A stretch of DNA of 64,000 nt from Salinivirgaceae bacterium (GCA_017557785.1 JAFYYA010000055.1:62001-126000); one strand, 5' to 3'. Positions 42,750 to 52,434 are shown, counted from the stretch's first letter. Program-made: numbers and translations. The notes: generated by a model not told the origin, from the letters alone.

Positions 42750-43715
42750 ATGGAAGATCAAAAACAACCTATTGAAAGCGAAGAACGCGAAATAGATTTG
42801 ATTGAACTAATTAGCCGTTTTTTTGTATGGCTCGGAAGAGTGTGCAAATTAGCAATGCTTAATACCATATACTTTTTAGTACGAAATTTCTTCTTTTATC
42901 TTGCCGGTATAGCATTAGTGGTTGTTTTGACCATGTGGCAAGGGAAGTTCGTGAGCATGTATTATTATTGCGAAATGATAGTTCAATCAAAAGCCATCAA
43001 TTCGGCTGAGGCTATAAATCTTGTAAATAATTGGAATTATTTGTCTCAAATGCCTGATTCATTGGCGAGTAATATTAGAAGTATAAAGAGTACTTTTGTC
43101 CTTGATTACAATAGAGACGGAATCGGGGATGATTTTGAAACTTTAAGTGGTAAGTCTCAGAGTGATACGGTTATACTTAATAGTAGATTGAGCGATGTAT
43201 TTTGTGTGCAGGCACAATTTTATAATGCAAACAATCGTGCTATGCTCGCAGAAATTAAAAATGAATTATTCAAATATCTTGGAAATGATAATTGGGTAAT
43301 GATTTGCAATAAGAATCGCCTGGAAGGAACCCAAGCTAAGATTGACAGAATCAACAAAGAGATTGCTATTCTTGACAGTCTTGAACGAACTGATTATTTT
43401 GATGCTTCCAAAAAATATCAGATGGATAAAAATGGCGCGTTGATGATTGTTAGCGAAAAAGATAAGTATTTGTATCATAATGATATATTTGAACTGTTGG
43501 AGCAGAAGCGAGAAGTTGAACGAGATTTCTATCCGGAGCCGTTTAAAATAATACAAGATTTTACTACACCAATGGTATCCGTTAATAACACGCATAGCAA
43601 CTTTAAAAAGAATCTTCTTTTAATTATGCTGTTCACAACATTGGTTGCATTGATTTTCGACCAACGCAAAAATATTAAACTGCTTGTCGAGAAATCAAAG
43701 AGAAAAGATGATTGA
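42750..43715 (+). CDS. Wzz-like two-TM membrane protein of unknown function
   Basis: The 321-residue product has one N-terminal hydrophobic helix (about 44-62), a roughly 220-residue periplasmic part with a charged helical section (about 190-260) and a second helix near the C-terminus (about 287-303), followed by a basic cytoplasmic tail. This is the topology of Wzz/chain-length determinants, but no proline-rich Wzz motif is visible, so homology is not certain. A YNRDGIGDD stretch could bind a metal. The coding sequence is AT-richer than its neighbours. A terminator follows. Confidence 0.6.
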   Translation: MEDQKQPIESEEREIDLIELISRFFVWLGRVCKLAMLNTIYFLVRNFFFYLAGIALVVVLTMWQGKFVSMYYYCEMIVQSKAINSAEAINLVNNWNYLSQMPDSLASNIRSIKSTFVLDYNRDGIGDDFETLSGKSQSDTVILNSRLSDVFCVQAQFYNANNRAMLAEIKNELFKYLGNDNWVMICNKNRLEGTQAKIDRINKEIAILDSLERTDYFDASKKYQMDKNGALMIVSEKDKYLYHNDIFELLEQKREVERDFYPEPFKIIQDFTTPMVSVNNTHSNFKKNLLLIMLFTTLVALIFDQRKNIKLLVEKSKRKDD

Positions 43716-43743
43716 TAATTTCGGGTAGATTTGATGATGATAT

Positions 43744-43768
43744 AAAGCCTGCGTAAGCAGGCTTTTTT
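43744..43768 (+). terminator. Terminator after the Wzz-like gene
   Basis: A perfect 9-bp AAAGCCTGC/GCAGGCTTT stem with GTAA loop, followed by T residues. The rest of the 182-nt spacer to 43898 shows nothing further. Confidence 0.9.
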
Positions 43769-43897
43769 GTTGGCTGATAAGTGGGTTGTCAATGATGTTG
43801 TTCACACATTGAACCGTCGTTTGACCAAAACTTAAATGTGATGGATAGAGTTGAGATGCTATCTACCCAAAACTCATCAATTCTAAACCCTGAGTAA

Positions 43898-44878
43898 TTA
43901 GAATTCCGGACAAGGAATGGCTTTGAACTTGTGCTTGCGTTCAATTTCGAACTTGTATGAAAGCGAAATTTCGTGGGCGCCACCTGTCGATGTTACCAGT
44001 CGTGACAATGTGAAGTCGTAACTGTAGCCGATGTTCAAGTCTTGATAGTTGTAGCCAATCAGTATCGATAAGGCATCACGGCGGCTGTAGTCTTTGATGA
44101 GTGGCAGGTCGCGGTACCAAACGCCCAGCACAATTGGTGCATAACTCCAGTACAGTCCCACATCAACCTGGTCTGTCTGACCTTGGTGACGGTAACTTCC
44201 GGCAATGGTCACGGTTTGGCGTTTTGTGCTTATCAGACGTTCGAGTTTGAAGAGTTTTATACCGCCGAACAGTGTGAATTTGACTGGATATTTGTATGCC
44301 AAATCGGTTACCGAAAAGTTTGGCCGCATCAGGTGGTCGGCGGTGATGCCAACCCAGCTGTTGCGCATAGAGAGTAGAAGAGAAGCACTTCCGTCGAAGG
44401 CATAACGTTTGAATATCTCTTCGGGCAGAATGGGTTGGATGTCAGAATCGGAATAGAGTTGGCTGGCAAAAATCAGTTTCTCACGGTCGAGAGTGTGCTG
44501 AGTGTAGTAGAATCCCAATCCCGGACGCAAGTATGTACGTCGGTTTATGCGTACGTTGTAGGCGTAGAGCAGTCCCACGTATGTGTTGCTGTAGTTGGCG
44601 GAGCCGGCCATATCGCGCAAAGCGATGATTCCAATACCGCTGTTTATTTTATCAAGGTTTGCGTCGGCTGCCACGTTGATGGTTGTCAGCAGACCGGGCA
44701 TCTTTGGCCATTGGTCGCGGTAGACGGCGCTGACACGGTATCCGGATATGGCTCCGGCAAACGATGGCGCCTGATACAGCGGGTTTGAATAGAATTGCGT
44801 GAATTGCGGGTCTTGAGCCTGAGTCCTTAATCCCGTCATCAAAAATATTGTCGATATTATTAAACCTAATCTTCTCAT
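43898..44878 (-). CDS. sprF: Type IX secretion system membrane protein PorP/SprF family
   Basis: The 326-residue protein has a signal peptide (cleavage near LRTQAQ). The PorP/SprF family start DPQFTQFYSNPLYQAPSFAGA is directly recognisable. The remainder forms barrel strands (SAVYRDQWPKMPG, GIIALRDMAGSANYSNTYVGLLYAYN). PorP/SprF proteins in the outer membrane help secrete and attach the T9SS substrate encoded next to them, in particular type B CTD proteins. Here the gene begins 4 nt after the giant PKD protein, its presumed client. Confidence 0.92.
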   Translation of the reverse strand: MRRLGLIISTIFLMTGLRTQAQDPQFTQFYSNPLYQAPSFAGAISGYRVSAVYRDQWPKMPGLLTTINVAADANLDKINSGIGIIALRDMAGSANYSNTYVGLLYAYNVRINRRTYLRPGLGFYYTQHTLDREKLIFASQLYSDSDIQPILPEEIFKRYAFDGSASLLLSMRNSWVGITADHLMRPNFSVTDLAYKYPVKFTLFGGIKLFKLERLISTKRQTVTIAGSYRHQGQTDQVDVGLYWSYAPIVLGVWYRDLPLIKDYSRRDALSILIGYNYQDLNIGYSYDFTLSRLVTSTGGAHEISLSYKFEIERKHKFKAIPCPEF

Positions 44879-44882
44879 TTCT

Positions 44883-47800
44883 TTATCTGCGGATAAGGGT
44901 TACGTCTCCGGCTATTTTAAAGGGTACATTATTCTCGAATTTTCCTTTCGCTTTCCAGAAGTAAACATCCTGGCCCAGCTTCGCGCCGTTGTTGGCATAT
45001 CTGCCATTCCATCCTACGTTCACATCAGTTGAGTGGAAGAGTTGCTCGCCCCAGCGGTTGAATATCCATAGGTCGTACTCTTTCACACCATGCCATATGG
45101 GGTGGAACACGTTGTCAACATCGTCAGGTGTGGGGTAGGTTCCGTCTTCAGGGCTTTCGTCTGACGGAATGAACGCGTTCGGATACTTGATATAGCCGGC
45201 GCCGCTCACTTCAACATCCTGGTATTTGATTATCGAATCGGTGCACATCTGCGAACTGAAAGCGATAAGTTTCACATCGTAGAAACCTTCTTTGGTGTAC
45301 TGGTGATACGGGTTAAGGTCTGTCGAATATTCTCCGTCGCCAAAGTCCCAAATGTATGTGTTGCCGTTGCGAGTCGAGTTGAAGAACTGCACTGGCTGGT
45401 CGGGCAGCATAACGTATTTTGGTGTTGTGGTGAATTCCGGTTCCGGAAGTTCATACACGGTAATAATCTCATAGTCATAGTGTGAGCCGCCATCGCCTTC
45501 GGCTGTCAGTTTCACGTTGTAGATACCAGGCTCGGTAAATTCGTGAATTGGCTCTGGCTCTGTCGATGTTGTGCCGTCTTCAAAATTCCATTCAAAGGTG
45601 TTGCAGTATTCCTGATTTATTCTGAACTGAACAGTTAACGGAACACATCCCGATGGTTTCTTGTTCAAAATCTCGATGCGTGGATAAGGCGGCAGGATGA
45701 TGACATCGTGAGTCATTGTGTTTTCGCAGTGCTCGGTCTCAACGTGCAGCGTAACGTGGAAAATGTTGTCATCCTTGTTTGCTCCCCATTTGCCGTATTT
45801 ATACATGAAGTATTTCTCGTCAGTTCTTAGATTCTTGCCGTCACCAAAATCCCATTGGTATGTCCACGGTCCGTCTTGCGTGTAGTTCTCGAAGTAAACT
45901 GTATCATCGGGGTAGCGTTGTGAAGGTGTGTGTGCCACAAAATCAACATTTGGGTTGATGTAGACCGTAACGTTCTTTTTGATGGTATCGGTACACTGGT
46001 ATTTCGACGAACCTATATAGGTGATTGTCAGCGTTTGGTCATTGTCTGTGGTGTTGTAGTAGGTGAATGTTGGTTCGTCGGCCACAGATGAGCTGCCTTC
46101 GCCAAAATCGAACAAGTGGTTCGTTGTGGTTTTGGTCGACAGATTCTCAATTTTGATGGTGTGCGGGCTACAGCCTGCTGTATCGAACTTGAAGTCGACA
46201 ATAACATTCGGGAAGGTAATCATTGGGTTCACCATTGTATCGCGGCAACCCAACGCCGATTCAACCATCAGTTCGACATTGAACGTGATGGGATCTTCGG
46301 TATCATTGGTGTATTCCACTTTCTGATTGTCCTTGCTGGTTGTGCTTTCAGTCTTTCCGTTGTCAAAATTCCAGTTGTATGTCAGATCGGTACCGATTGA
46401 TGTGTTCATAAATTCAGCATCGAACGGTGGGCAAGCGCGGTCGATCAGCGGGATGAACCGAGCCAATGGTTTGGCATACACTTCAATCTCTTTCGTAATC
46501 TCATCGGTACAGTTGTATTCTGTTGTAGTTTTGAGATTTACTTCGTATTTCTTGTTGTTCTCGTAGTCGTAGTTGTGGAATATCTTATTGAAAGGCGGTT
46601 TCTCGACAATGGTTGAGCCATCGCTGAACGTCCAGAAATATTGCGTTTTAGCATCCACAATCGATTTGTCTTCAAATGTTACCGTCAATGGTTCGCAACC
46701 AGTAAAGTTGCCATCGAAATCTGGTACAGAGCGCGGATAGACGACAATGGTCTGTGTCGTGTCGTGGTGGCAACCGTGGTCGTTGGTGACAACGAGCGAA
46801 ATGGTATAGTTTTTATTCTCAAGCGGATAAGTGTTGTCATCGTTGGTGTAGACACGGCTACTTGGCTGACGGTTGGCTGATGTTGTGCCATCGCCAAAGT
46901 CCCAATACCAGGTTCCGGCGCTTGTCAGTTTCGACGAGTCGGTTATTGTTACATCAAATGGTGTGCAACCGCCTAAAACAACGGCAGCTTCCGTACCATT
47001 AGAGTTCTCTACAGTCTCGTTGATACCGAATTTTGCCTGAACATACGAGTATGTCGTAATGGGTTGGTTTACAGTTTTTACGCAGCCTGTTGCGGTCTGA
47101 GTGGTTGTCAGCACCACATTGTACACTTGGTCGGTCAGTTTGAAGTGCCTGAACAGGTGTTTGGGGCTTGTCTCAGCCGATGATTGGCTGTCGCCGAAAT
47201 CCCACAGGTAGTCGGCAAGGCCGGTTGTTTGGTTGGTGAATTGTACTGGTAGAGGGTTGCAACCTTCAGTAACATCTTGAGTGAATGCGGGTTTCAGCTG
47301 CGGATAAACTTCAATAGGTTTTGTGATATTATCGGTACAACCAGTGTTAAGGTCGGTCGATACAAGTTTGATATTGTATGTTTTAACTGTATTGAGAGCG
47401 TCATTATCAAATGTATGCTTGAACGATTGCTTGTCGGTTCTGGTTTCACCGCTGCCATCGCCAAAGTCCCACACAAACTGAGTGCCGTTGATTGCAGCTG
47501 CAGGGAAATTGAATGTTACAGGGTAGGGGGTGCAGACGGCATCTTTCTCGTAGGTGAAGTCGGCAACCACGTGCGGGTATGCGTTAACCTGCTTTGTGAT
47601 TTCCGATTTACACTTGTTGATGTCGGTAACCGTCAGCTTAACATTATAGGTATGTGTGGCGGCTTCCACATTGTCGAATGTGTGTGTGTGTGTGGCAGCC
47701 GTTTCGGCCGATTGCAGATTGTCATGGTCGTAGTTCCATGCGTATGTCAGACCATAACCTTTTGAACTGTTGGTAAATGTGGTTGTAAGTGGCGAGCAGC

Positions 47801-50800
47801 CAGTAGCGTTGTCTGTCGGTTCAAAGGCGGCGGTCACCTTTGGGTAGATTTCTATCGTCTTTGTTGCAACATCACGGCAACTTTCGTTTGCGCTGTTCAT
47901 TGCTGTCAGTTCTATGGTGTAAGTCGATATGCTGTTGCCGTCGGTACTGGTATTCAAGTAGTTATGATTGAAATTGTTTTTATCGGTTTTTGTCTCGTCT
48001 GTCGAACTGTCGCCGAATTTCCACACATACTTGTCGGCGTTCAGCGAACTGTTCAGCATGGTTGCTTCAACCTTACCGCTTTGTTCGGAATAGCATTCTG
48101 AAGCTTTCAAGTAGCCGAATGCGGCCTTCACTTTCGGGTAAACGTAAATGTTTTCGGTTGTTGCCGTATCCGAGCAGCCGTTGGCCGATGCGACGAGTGA
48201 AGCCTTGAACGGTTTCGGGGTAGTGCCGTCAGTACCGTCGTTGTTGCGGTAGATGTGTTTGACTGGGTCGGTGTTGTTAGTGCGGGTTGCAGTTCCGTCG
48301 TCGAATGTCCACCAGTAGTCGGTGGGTGGAGCGAAGGTGTGGGTTCCTGCAAATACACTGCCGTTGGTGAATTTCACTTCGGTGCTGTCGCACATCGATG
48401 TTTTGTCGGGTGTTATGGCAGCAACAATTTTAGGCTTGATTGTTAACTCTCGTTCATAGAATTCAGAACATGTTTTGTTGTTGTTCAGCGCGTCAACATA
48501 TTCGTCAATAAGTTTGATTTTAATTGTTTGTATTTCGCCCGTCAGATTCACGAATTCTAGTGTGGCTTCATCGTTTTGAATTGCATTTTGCAGAGTTGTG
48601 TTGTTATACGAACCTGTCGGGTCGGTTATTTCCCACTTCAGTCCGGCTTTGTAGGCGTGAGCAGGTGTGTTGTTCTTCAATTTTACAGTCAAAGGTGAGC
48701 AACCTGCTGCATCATAGTCAAGAGTGAATTTCGGATTCAAATATGGCATGACGGCCAATGTCGCCTTTGAAACTGAATCGCGGCATCCCCACTGGCTCTC
48801 ACCGGCAAGCGCAGTTGTGTAGTTTTGAATATCGGGTTTGGTGTGTGAATAGGTATGAGCGATAGTGCTGTTGCCTTTTTCTGTTGTTCCATCGCCCAAG
48901 TACCATGTGAACTGCGTCTCGTTCGAAAGGTCACTCGACAAGTTGGTGAACGTTGCTATCATTGGGTTGCAGTCACGCATAGGCGTCACAATATAGTCAA
49001 CTGTGAATTTTGGATAAATTACCAGAGAATCACGGAGTTGTACGTCTTCGCAAGTGGTGCCATTGCCGTTAACTCTCACGGCTTTTACGCCGATATTGCG
49101 ATAGACAACAGGTGCAGAGCCATTGTTCTCATAGGTTAGTGTGAAGTCGGAAGTTGATTCTGTTCCGGAAGTGGGCGGTGTGCCAGATGTCGGCGTACCA
49201 TACGACCACGTATATTGCATTTTTTGGTTTTTCGTAGGATCACCCCAGCCAATTGAGTTGTTCTTGAATGTTGTTGTCAGCGGTGAGCACGAACTGCTCA
49301 TGTCGATCACATACTGTGCTTTCACATAGCCGAATACTTGCACGTCAAGTGAGTCCCAACTCTCGCAACCGTGGCCTGGTGTTTCATCTATAATCTGTAT
49401 CTTTATCCGATAAGTTGTGTCTTTTTTACTGAAGTTGCGGTATTGATGACTGAATGGGAAATTATAGCCATTTATTGGATCGGGATTGTTTAAAACTTCA
49501 GAACGGTCCGGTGTTTGGTACGGATTGTTTCCACCATCGCCATAGAATACATTGATTCTTGTAAACGGACCCTTCAGCAGGCTCTTGAAATTGACAGTCA
49601 GCGGCTGGCATCTGCTTGTTGGCTGATTTTTAGAGTCGGTATCTGCAAATTTCAGCTCTGCTTCAACATTCGGGCAGACAATAAAACTCTTAGTCGCTAT
49701 CGATGGACAGTTGTACTCAATCGAAGATTCAAGAGTAACTGTGTAGTTGACGTCATGAGCGGTGTTGTTTATCAAGAACAGAGCGTTGCTGCTCTTGTCG
49801 CCTTTGTCAACTGTAATATTGCCATTTTTTTCATTGGTCAGAGTGTCATTGCCGAAGTCTCGACCTTTTTTCACTATTGTTGTGTCTCCATCGCTGATTT
49901 TCCAAACATAGTTCACAAGGTAGCCTTTTTCATCGGTTTGATTGTCCAAAACCACTTGTGATGGACTGCACGGTGAAGCTTGGTCTTTTATACACTCCGC
50001 AGTGATCTTTGGATAGCCCAATGCCCATACGTTAATTATGGTGTCTTGGGGTTGAAGTGTTATGTCACCAACTTCGATGGGAACTTGACGCATCCAACAA
50101 CGGCGGCTTATTAGTACTTTGTAACGGTTAAATCCTTCAATAGGTTTGACTTCCGGTTCGCGTTGGGTTTTCATTTGTTCCGATGTCAGCGTGTTGGTTG
50201 AAATGAAAGTGTCATCGGTTCCGTTGTCGATGGTTACACCTGCAGGCTTGATGAAACTCCATTGGTATCTCCAACCGCCAGCAGCTGAAAGAGTTACAGT
50301 GTCGCCAACGCAGAAACGATCATACTCGGAATTAAATTCATCACCAGCCACCACAGCCTTTCCCATATTGTTCGAAAAATCAGAGAAGTAACCATATCGG
50401 CAGCCAGAACTTGTACCGCCGTTTATTATAGCAAGGTGAAATAAACCTGTTAGGTTGCTGACTTTTACTACGCTGCCTGTGTTTACTGCAGGAATTGAAA
50501 CTATGCCATCAGAGTTTGTTGACGAGAATTTTACGTGGTCTTGGTTCAAATAGCACCAATTGTTCATGGTTCCATCTGGTAATAAATCCTTACCAGTGCC
50601 TGGTATCTCTTTAAACCAAGTTCCAGGTAAAGTATAGTCGTTCCCGTTCACATTTATTTTGAAGTCGTCTTTACATGATTTCTTGCACATTATATTCAAA
50701 TAGAAACCTTCGTTTGTTGAGCGGCAGACTGATACATCGGTAGAGCCAGTGCAGCCGTTTATTGTTGGCAGAATGGCACCGCCAACTTCACAACCGAAAC

Positions 50801-52025
50801 CGGCCATGTGCATTACTATTATTTGAGCTGGAACAATGGTGTCGTTTCCTGTTTGTGGGCTTTTGATTTTTTTTGTTGCACTTATATATAGCGCATTATA
50901 GTTTTTTTTGTTACCTAAATTTAATAGGCCGTTGTTGAGTCGCACATGATTTGTTTCACCGCGTTTCGTAAGAGTAATATCATTCAGCGTTAGGCCATCA
51001 TCTGTCTTAAGTTTGACAGTTGTCTCTACGTCTTCAACAGCCATAATATAGGCATATTCACTTTTTCTGTTGCCATTTCCTAACTGTCCGCGCATTACAA
51101 TGTATTCGGTTCCTGCCAATTTTGTAGGCACGAGTTGGTCGCCGATTACATCGTAGCATGTTCCTTCACCATTGTTTCCATCTTTAGGCAAGGCTGGTTG
51201 TTGTAGGTATAACGAGTCATCTTTCCATTGTACAGTAATTTTTCCGTTGGCTGTGATAATGGTTCCTCCCAAATGTTTGCTTGCGTCATGCGATTTGGCT
51301 TGAATTGATAGAGTTTGCCCTCTTTTTAATTTGAAGGTGCCAGTAGAGTTTTCGCCGTAAGGCCATAGGGATACAAGCTCATTTCCTTTGCCAGGCAATG
51401 TTACTTTAACAGTAACATCTTCAATGGCAACAATGTCAATGCAGTTCCAAGCACCAGGATTATTATAATTAAAATTTTGGAAATCGTTTTGTGATGGAAC
51501 AATAAACTCTTTTCCAAAAGCATTTTGCCCTTTTAGTGCCCATATATCATCGTTGTTTATCACACCACGTTCAAGATAGGCGGTAATCAAATTATTGGAC
51601 GTGATATGTATTCCTTTGTCTTTAACTTGACAACTTTCTCCCAATAAACCACTTTCTAGTATATTGCTCTCTTGATTATTGTCTTTCATGTAATTGCCTA
51701 AATAAATAGCATCGGCAGGTGGGGTTTTACTTTTTCTGTTATATACGGTTTGGGCTTCAGCTAGAGTACTGAACATTATTATTTTTGAAGTGTTTGCAGG
51801 AACAGTTATTGTTGCAGGATTAAAATCATTCTGACGGGGCATATCAATATGCACAGTGGCATTATTTTCAAAGGCTGTGATAACAAGTCTGGGAATATCG
51901 TATTCGTGTTCGCTGGAGAGTTGCGGAATGCAGAACCAGAATTCCTTGTCGGTTTGGGCATTGGCGGCAAAAGCCTGTACCAATAATATTATGCTTATTA
52001 TTAAACCTTTAACAGTCTTTTTCAT
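44883..52025 (-). CDS. Giant PKD-repeat protein with type B T9SS sorting domain
   Basis: The 2380-residue protein has a signal peptide (cleavage near FAANAQ) and an N-terminal IgGFc-binding-like domain (about 25-430; e.g. YIVMRGQLGNG, MHMAGFGCEVGGAILP). About 17 PKD/Ig-like repeats follow (about 640-2260), each with a GCxPLxVxF strand and a WDFGDG-type turn, joined by short Y-P-(K/R/H) linkers. The C-terminal 110 residues form the gliding-motility-type CTD (PNAFIPSDESPEDG ... YDLWIFNRWGEQLFHS ... GWNGRYANNGAKLGQDVYFWK). It is probably a surface adhesin exported by T9SS. The downstream sprF supports type B sorting. The repeats are diverged at residue level. Own promoter at 52065. Confidence 0.93.
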   Translation of the reverse strand: MKKTVKGLIISIILLVQAFAANAQTDKEFWFCIPQLSSEHEYDIPRLVITAFENNATVHIDMPRQNDFNPATITVPANTSKIIMFSTLAEAQTVYNRKSKTPPADAIYLGNYMKDNNQESNILESGLLGESCQVKDKGIHITSNNLITAYLERGVINNDDIWALKGQNAFGKEFIVPSQNDFQNFNYNNPGAWNCIDIVAIEDVTVKVTLPGKGNELVSLWPYGENSTGTFKLKRGQTLSIQAKSHDASKHLGGTIITANGKITVQWKDDSLYLQQPALPKDGNNGEGTCYDVIGDQLVPTKLAGTEYIVMRGQLGNGNRKSEYAYIMAVEDVETTVKLKTDDGLTLNDITLTKRGETNHVRLNNGLLNLGNKKNYNALYISATKKIKSPQTGNDTIVPAQIIVMHMAGFGCEVGGAILPTINGCTGSTDVSVCRSTNEGFYLNIMCKKSCKDDFKINVNGNDYTLPGTWFKEIPGTGKDLLPDGTMNNWCYLNQDHVKFSSTNSDGIVSIPAVNTGSVVKVSNLTGLFHLAIINGGTSSGCRYGYFSDFSNNMGKAVVAGDEFNSEYDRFCVGDTVTLSAAGGWRYQWSFIKPAGVTIDNGTDDTFISTNTLTSEQMKTQREPEVKPIEGFNRYKVLISRRCWMRQVPIEVGDITLQPQDTIINVWALGYPKITAECIKDQASPCSPSQVVLDNQTDEKGYLVNYVWKISDGDTTIVKKGRDFGNDTLTNEKNGNITVDKGDKSSNALFLINNTAHDVNYTVTLESSIEYNCPSIATKSFIVCPNVEAELKFADTDSKNQPTSRCQPLTVNFKSLLKGPFTRINVFYGDGGNNPYQTPDRSEVLNNPDPINGYNFPFSHQYRNFSKKDTTYRIKIQIIDETPGHGCESWDSLDVQVFGYVKAQYVIDMSSSCSPLTTTFKNNSIGWGDPTKNQKMQYTWSYGTPTSGTPPTSGTESTSDFTLTYENNGSAPVVYRNIGVKAVRVNGNGTTCEDVQLRDSLVIYPKFTVDYIVTPMRDCNPMIATFTNLSSDLSNETQFTWYLGDGTTEKGNSTIAHTYSHTKPDIQNYTTALAGESQWGCRDSVSKATLAVMPYLNPKFTLDYDAAGCSPLTVKLKNNTPAHAYKAGLKWEITDPTGSYNNTTLQNAIQNDEATLEFVNLTGEIQTIKIKLIDEYVDALNNNKTCSEFYERELTIKPKIVAAITPDKTSMCDSTEVKFTNGSVFAGTHTFAPPTDYWWTFDDGTATRTNNTDPVKHIYRNNDGTDGTTPKPFKASLVASANGCSDTATTENIYVYPKVKAAFGYLKASECYSEQSGKVEATMLNSSLNADKYVWKFGDSSTDETKTDKNNFNHNYLNTSTDGNSISTYTIELTAMNSANESCRDVATKTIEIYPKVTAAFEPTDNATGCSPLTTTFTNSSKGYGLTYAWNYDHDNLQSAETAATHTHTFDNVEAATHTYNVKLTVTDINKCKSEITKQVNAYPHVVADFTYEKDAVCTPYPVTFNFPAAAINGTQFVWDFGDGSGETRTDKQSFKHTFDNDALNTVKTYNIKLVSTDLNTGCTDNITKPIEVYPQLKPAFTQDVTEGCNPLPVQFTNQTTGLADYLWDFGDSQSSAETSPKHLFRHFKLTDQVYNVVLTTTQTATGCVKTVNQPITTYSYVQAKFGINETVENSNGTEAAVVLGGCTPFDVTITDSSKLTSAGTWYWDFGDGTTSANRQPSSRVYTNDDNTYPLENKNYTISLVVTNDHGCHHDTTQTIVVYPRSVPDFDGNFTGCEPLTVTFEDKSIVDAKTQYFWTFSDGSTIVEKPPFNKIFHNYDYENNKKYEVNLKTTTEYNCTDEITKEIEVYAKPLARFIPLIDRACPPFDAEFMNTSIGTDLTYNWNFDNGKTESTTSKDNQKVEYTNDTEDPITFNVELMVESALGCRDTMVNPMITFPNVIVDFKFDTAGCSPHTIKIENLSTKTTTNHLFDFGEGSSSVADEPTFTYYNTTDNDQTLTITYIGSSKYQCTDTIKKNVTVYINPNVDFVAHTPSQRYPDDTVYFENYTQDGPWTYQWDFGDGKNLRTDEKYFMYKYGKWGANKDDNIFHVTLHVETEHCENTMTHDVIILPPYPRIEILNKKPSGCVPLTVQFRINQEYCNTFEWNFEDGTTSTEPEPIHEFTEPGIYNVKLTAEGDGGSHYDYEIITVYELPEPEFTTTPKYVMLPDQPVQFFNSTRNGNTYIWDFGDGEYSTDLNPYHQYTKEGFYDVKLIAFSSQMCTDSIIKYQDVEVSGAGYIKYPNAFIPSDESPEDGTYPTPDDVDNVFHPIWHGVKEYDLWIFNRWGEQLFHSTDVNVGWNGRYANNGAKLGQDVYFWKAKGKFENNVPFKIAGDVTLIRR

Positions 52026-52064
52026 AAAATGGTGTTTTTAAAAAGACACTTTATTACTAAAAAG

Positions 52065-52072
52065 CAAAAATA
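52065..52072 (-). promoter_or_regulatory. -7 promoter element of the giant adhesin/sprF operon
   Basis: TATTTTTG on the minus strand matches TAnnTTTG, about 40 nt before the ATG at 52025. It lies downstream of the RNA terminator, so the operon does not need read-through from the RNA gene. Confidence 0.5.
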
Positions 52073-52202
52073 ACTCTATTTTGGCTAATTGCGGCGTTTA
52101 AAATTGTTATTTGGCTATAAAAAATGGCTGTTTGTCATTTTTTTTAGTGGCAATTTTTCACCGTGTAACGCTCAAAATTGAAAAATTTTGGCGTCCGGGC
52201 AT

Positions 52203-52225
52203 AAAAAAAACAACCTTGCGGTTGT
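52203..52225 (-). terminator. Terminator of the minus-strand structured RNA
   Basis: A 6-bp ACAACC/GGTTGT stem with GCAA loop (minus-strand reading), followed by eight T residues. It points away from the promoter at 52404-52434 and encloses about 200 nt with no reading frame. Confidence 0.8.
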
Positions 52226-52400
52226 CATCTAAAAAATAAAAAATGCTTGCTGTAAGGCAATAGTCTAATATTATTCAACCAAATTAATTAACCCATGAAA
52301 AAAATACTGTAGCCCTAAAAGAAGAGAAAGGTTATAGTCTCTCTAGACTTAAAAAGAAGAGACCTTACAACAAGCATTTCAAAGAACTATAACCTTACCG
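52203..52400 (-). ncRNA. Putative structured small RNA, about 198 nt
   Basis: No protein gene is seen here, but the minus strand has a consensus promoter, a defined start region near 52400 and an intrinsic terminator. Segment 52363-52379 can pair with 52241-52257 over 17 bp (one wobble). Segment 52387-52396 can pair with 52328-52337 over 10 bp, crossing the first stem as in an H-type pseudoknot. Inside lies a 6-bp GTCTCT/AGAGAC hairpin (52358-52363 with 52337-52342) and an 11-nt direct repeat (52317-52327 and 52352-52362). The length is in the range of 6S RNA, but I cannot confirm a family. It could also be a separate leader-like transcript upstream of the adhesin gene. Confidence 0.62.
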
Positions 52401-52403
52401 AGA

Positions 52404-52434
52404 CAAAAGTAAAACCATTTTTTTAATTACCAAA
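52404..52434 (-). promoter_or_regulatory. Consensus promoter of the structured RNA
   Basis: On the minus strand TTTG (52434-52431), exactly 19 nt, then TACTTTTG (52411-52404): a perfect match to the Bacteroidetes housekeeping consensus and the best promoter in the window. Confidence 0.85.

Noticed and set aside
52203..52400. tmRNA, RNase P RNA or SRP RNA as identity of the small RNA
   Set aside because: It is too short for tmRNA or RNase P RNA, and no SRP-like GGAAG loop or tRNA-like ends were found.
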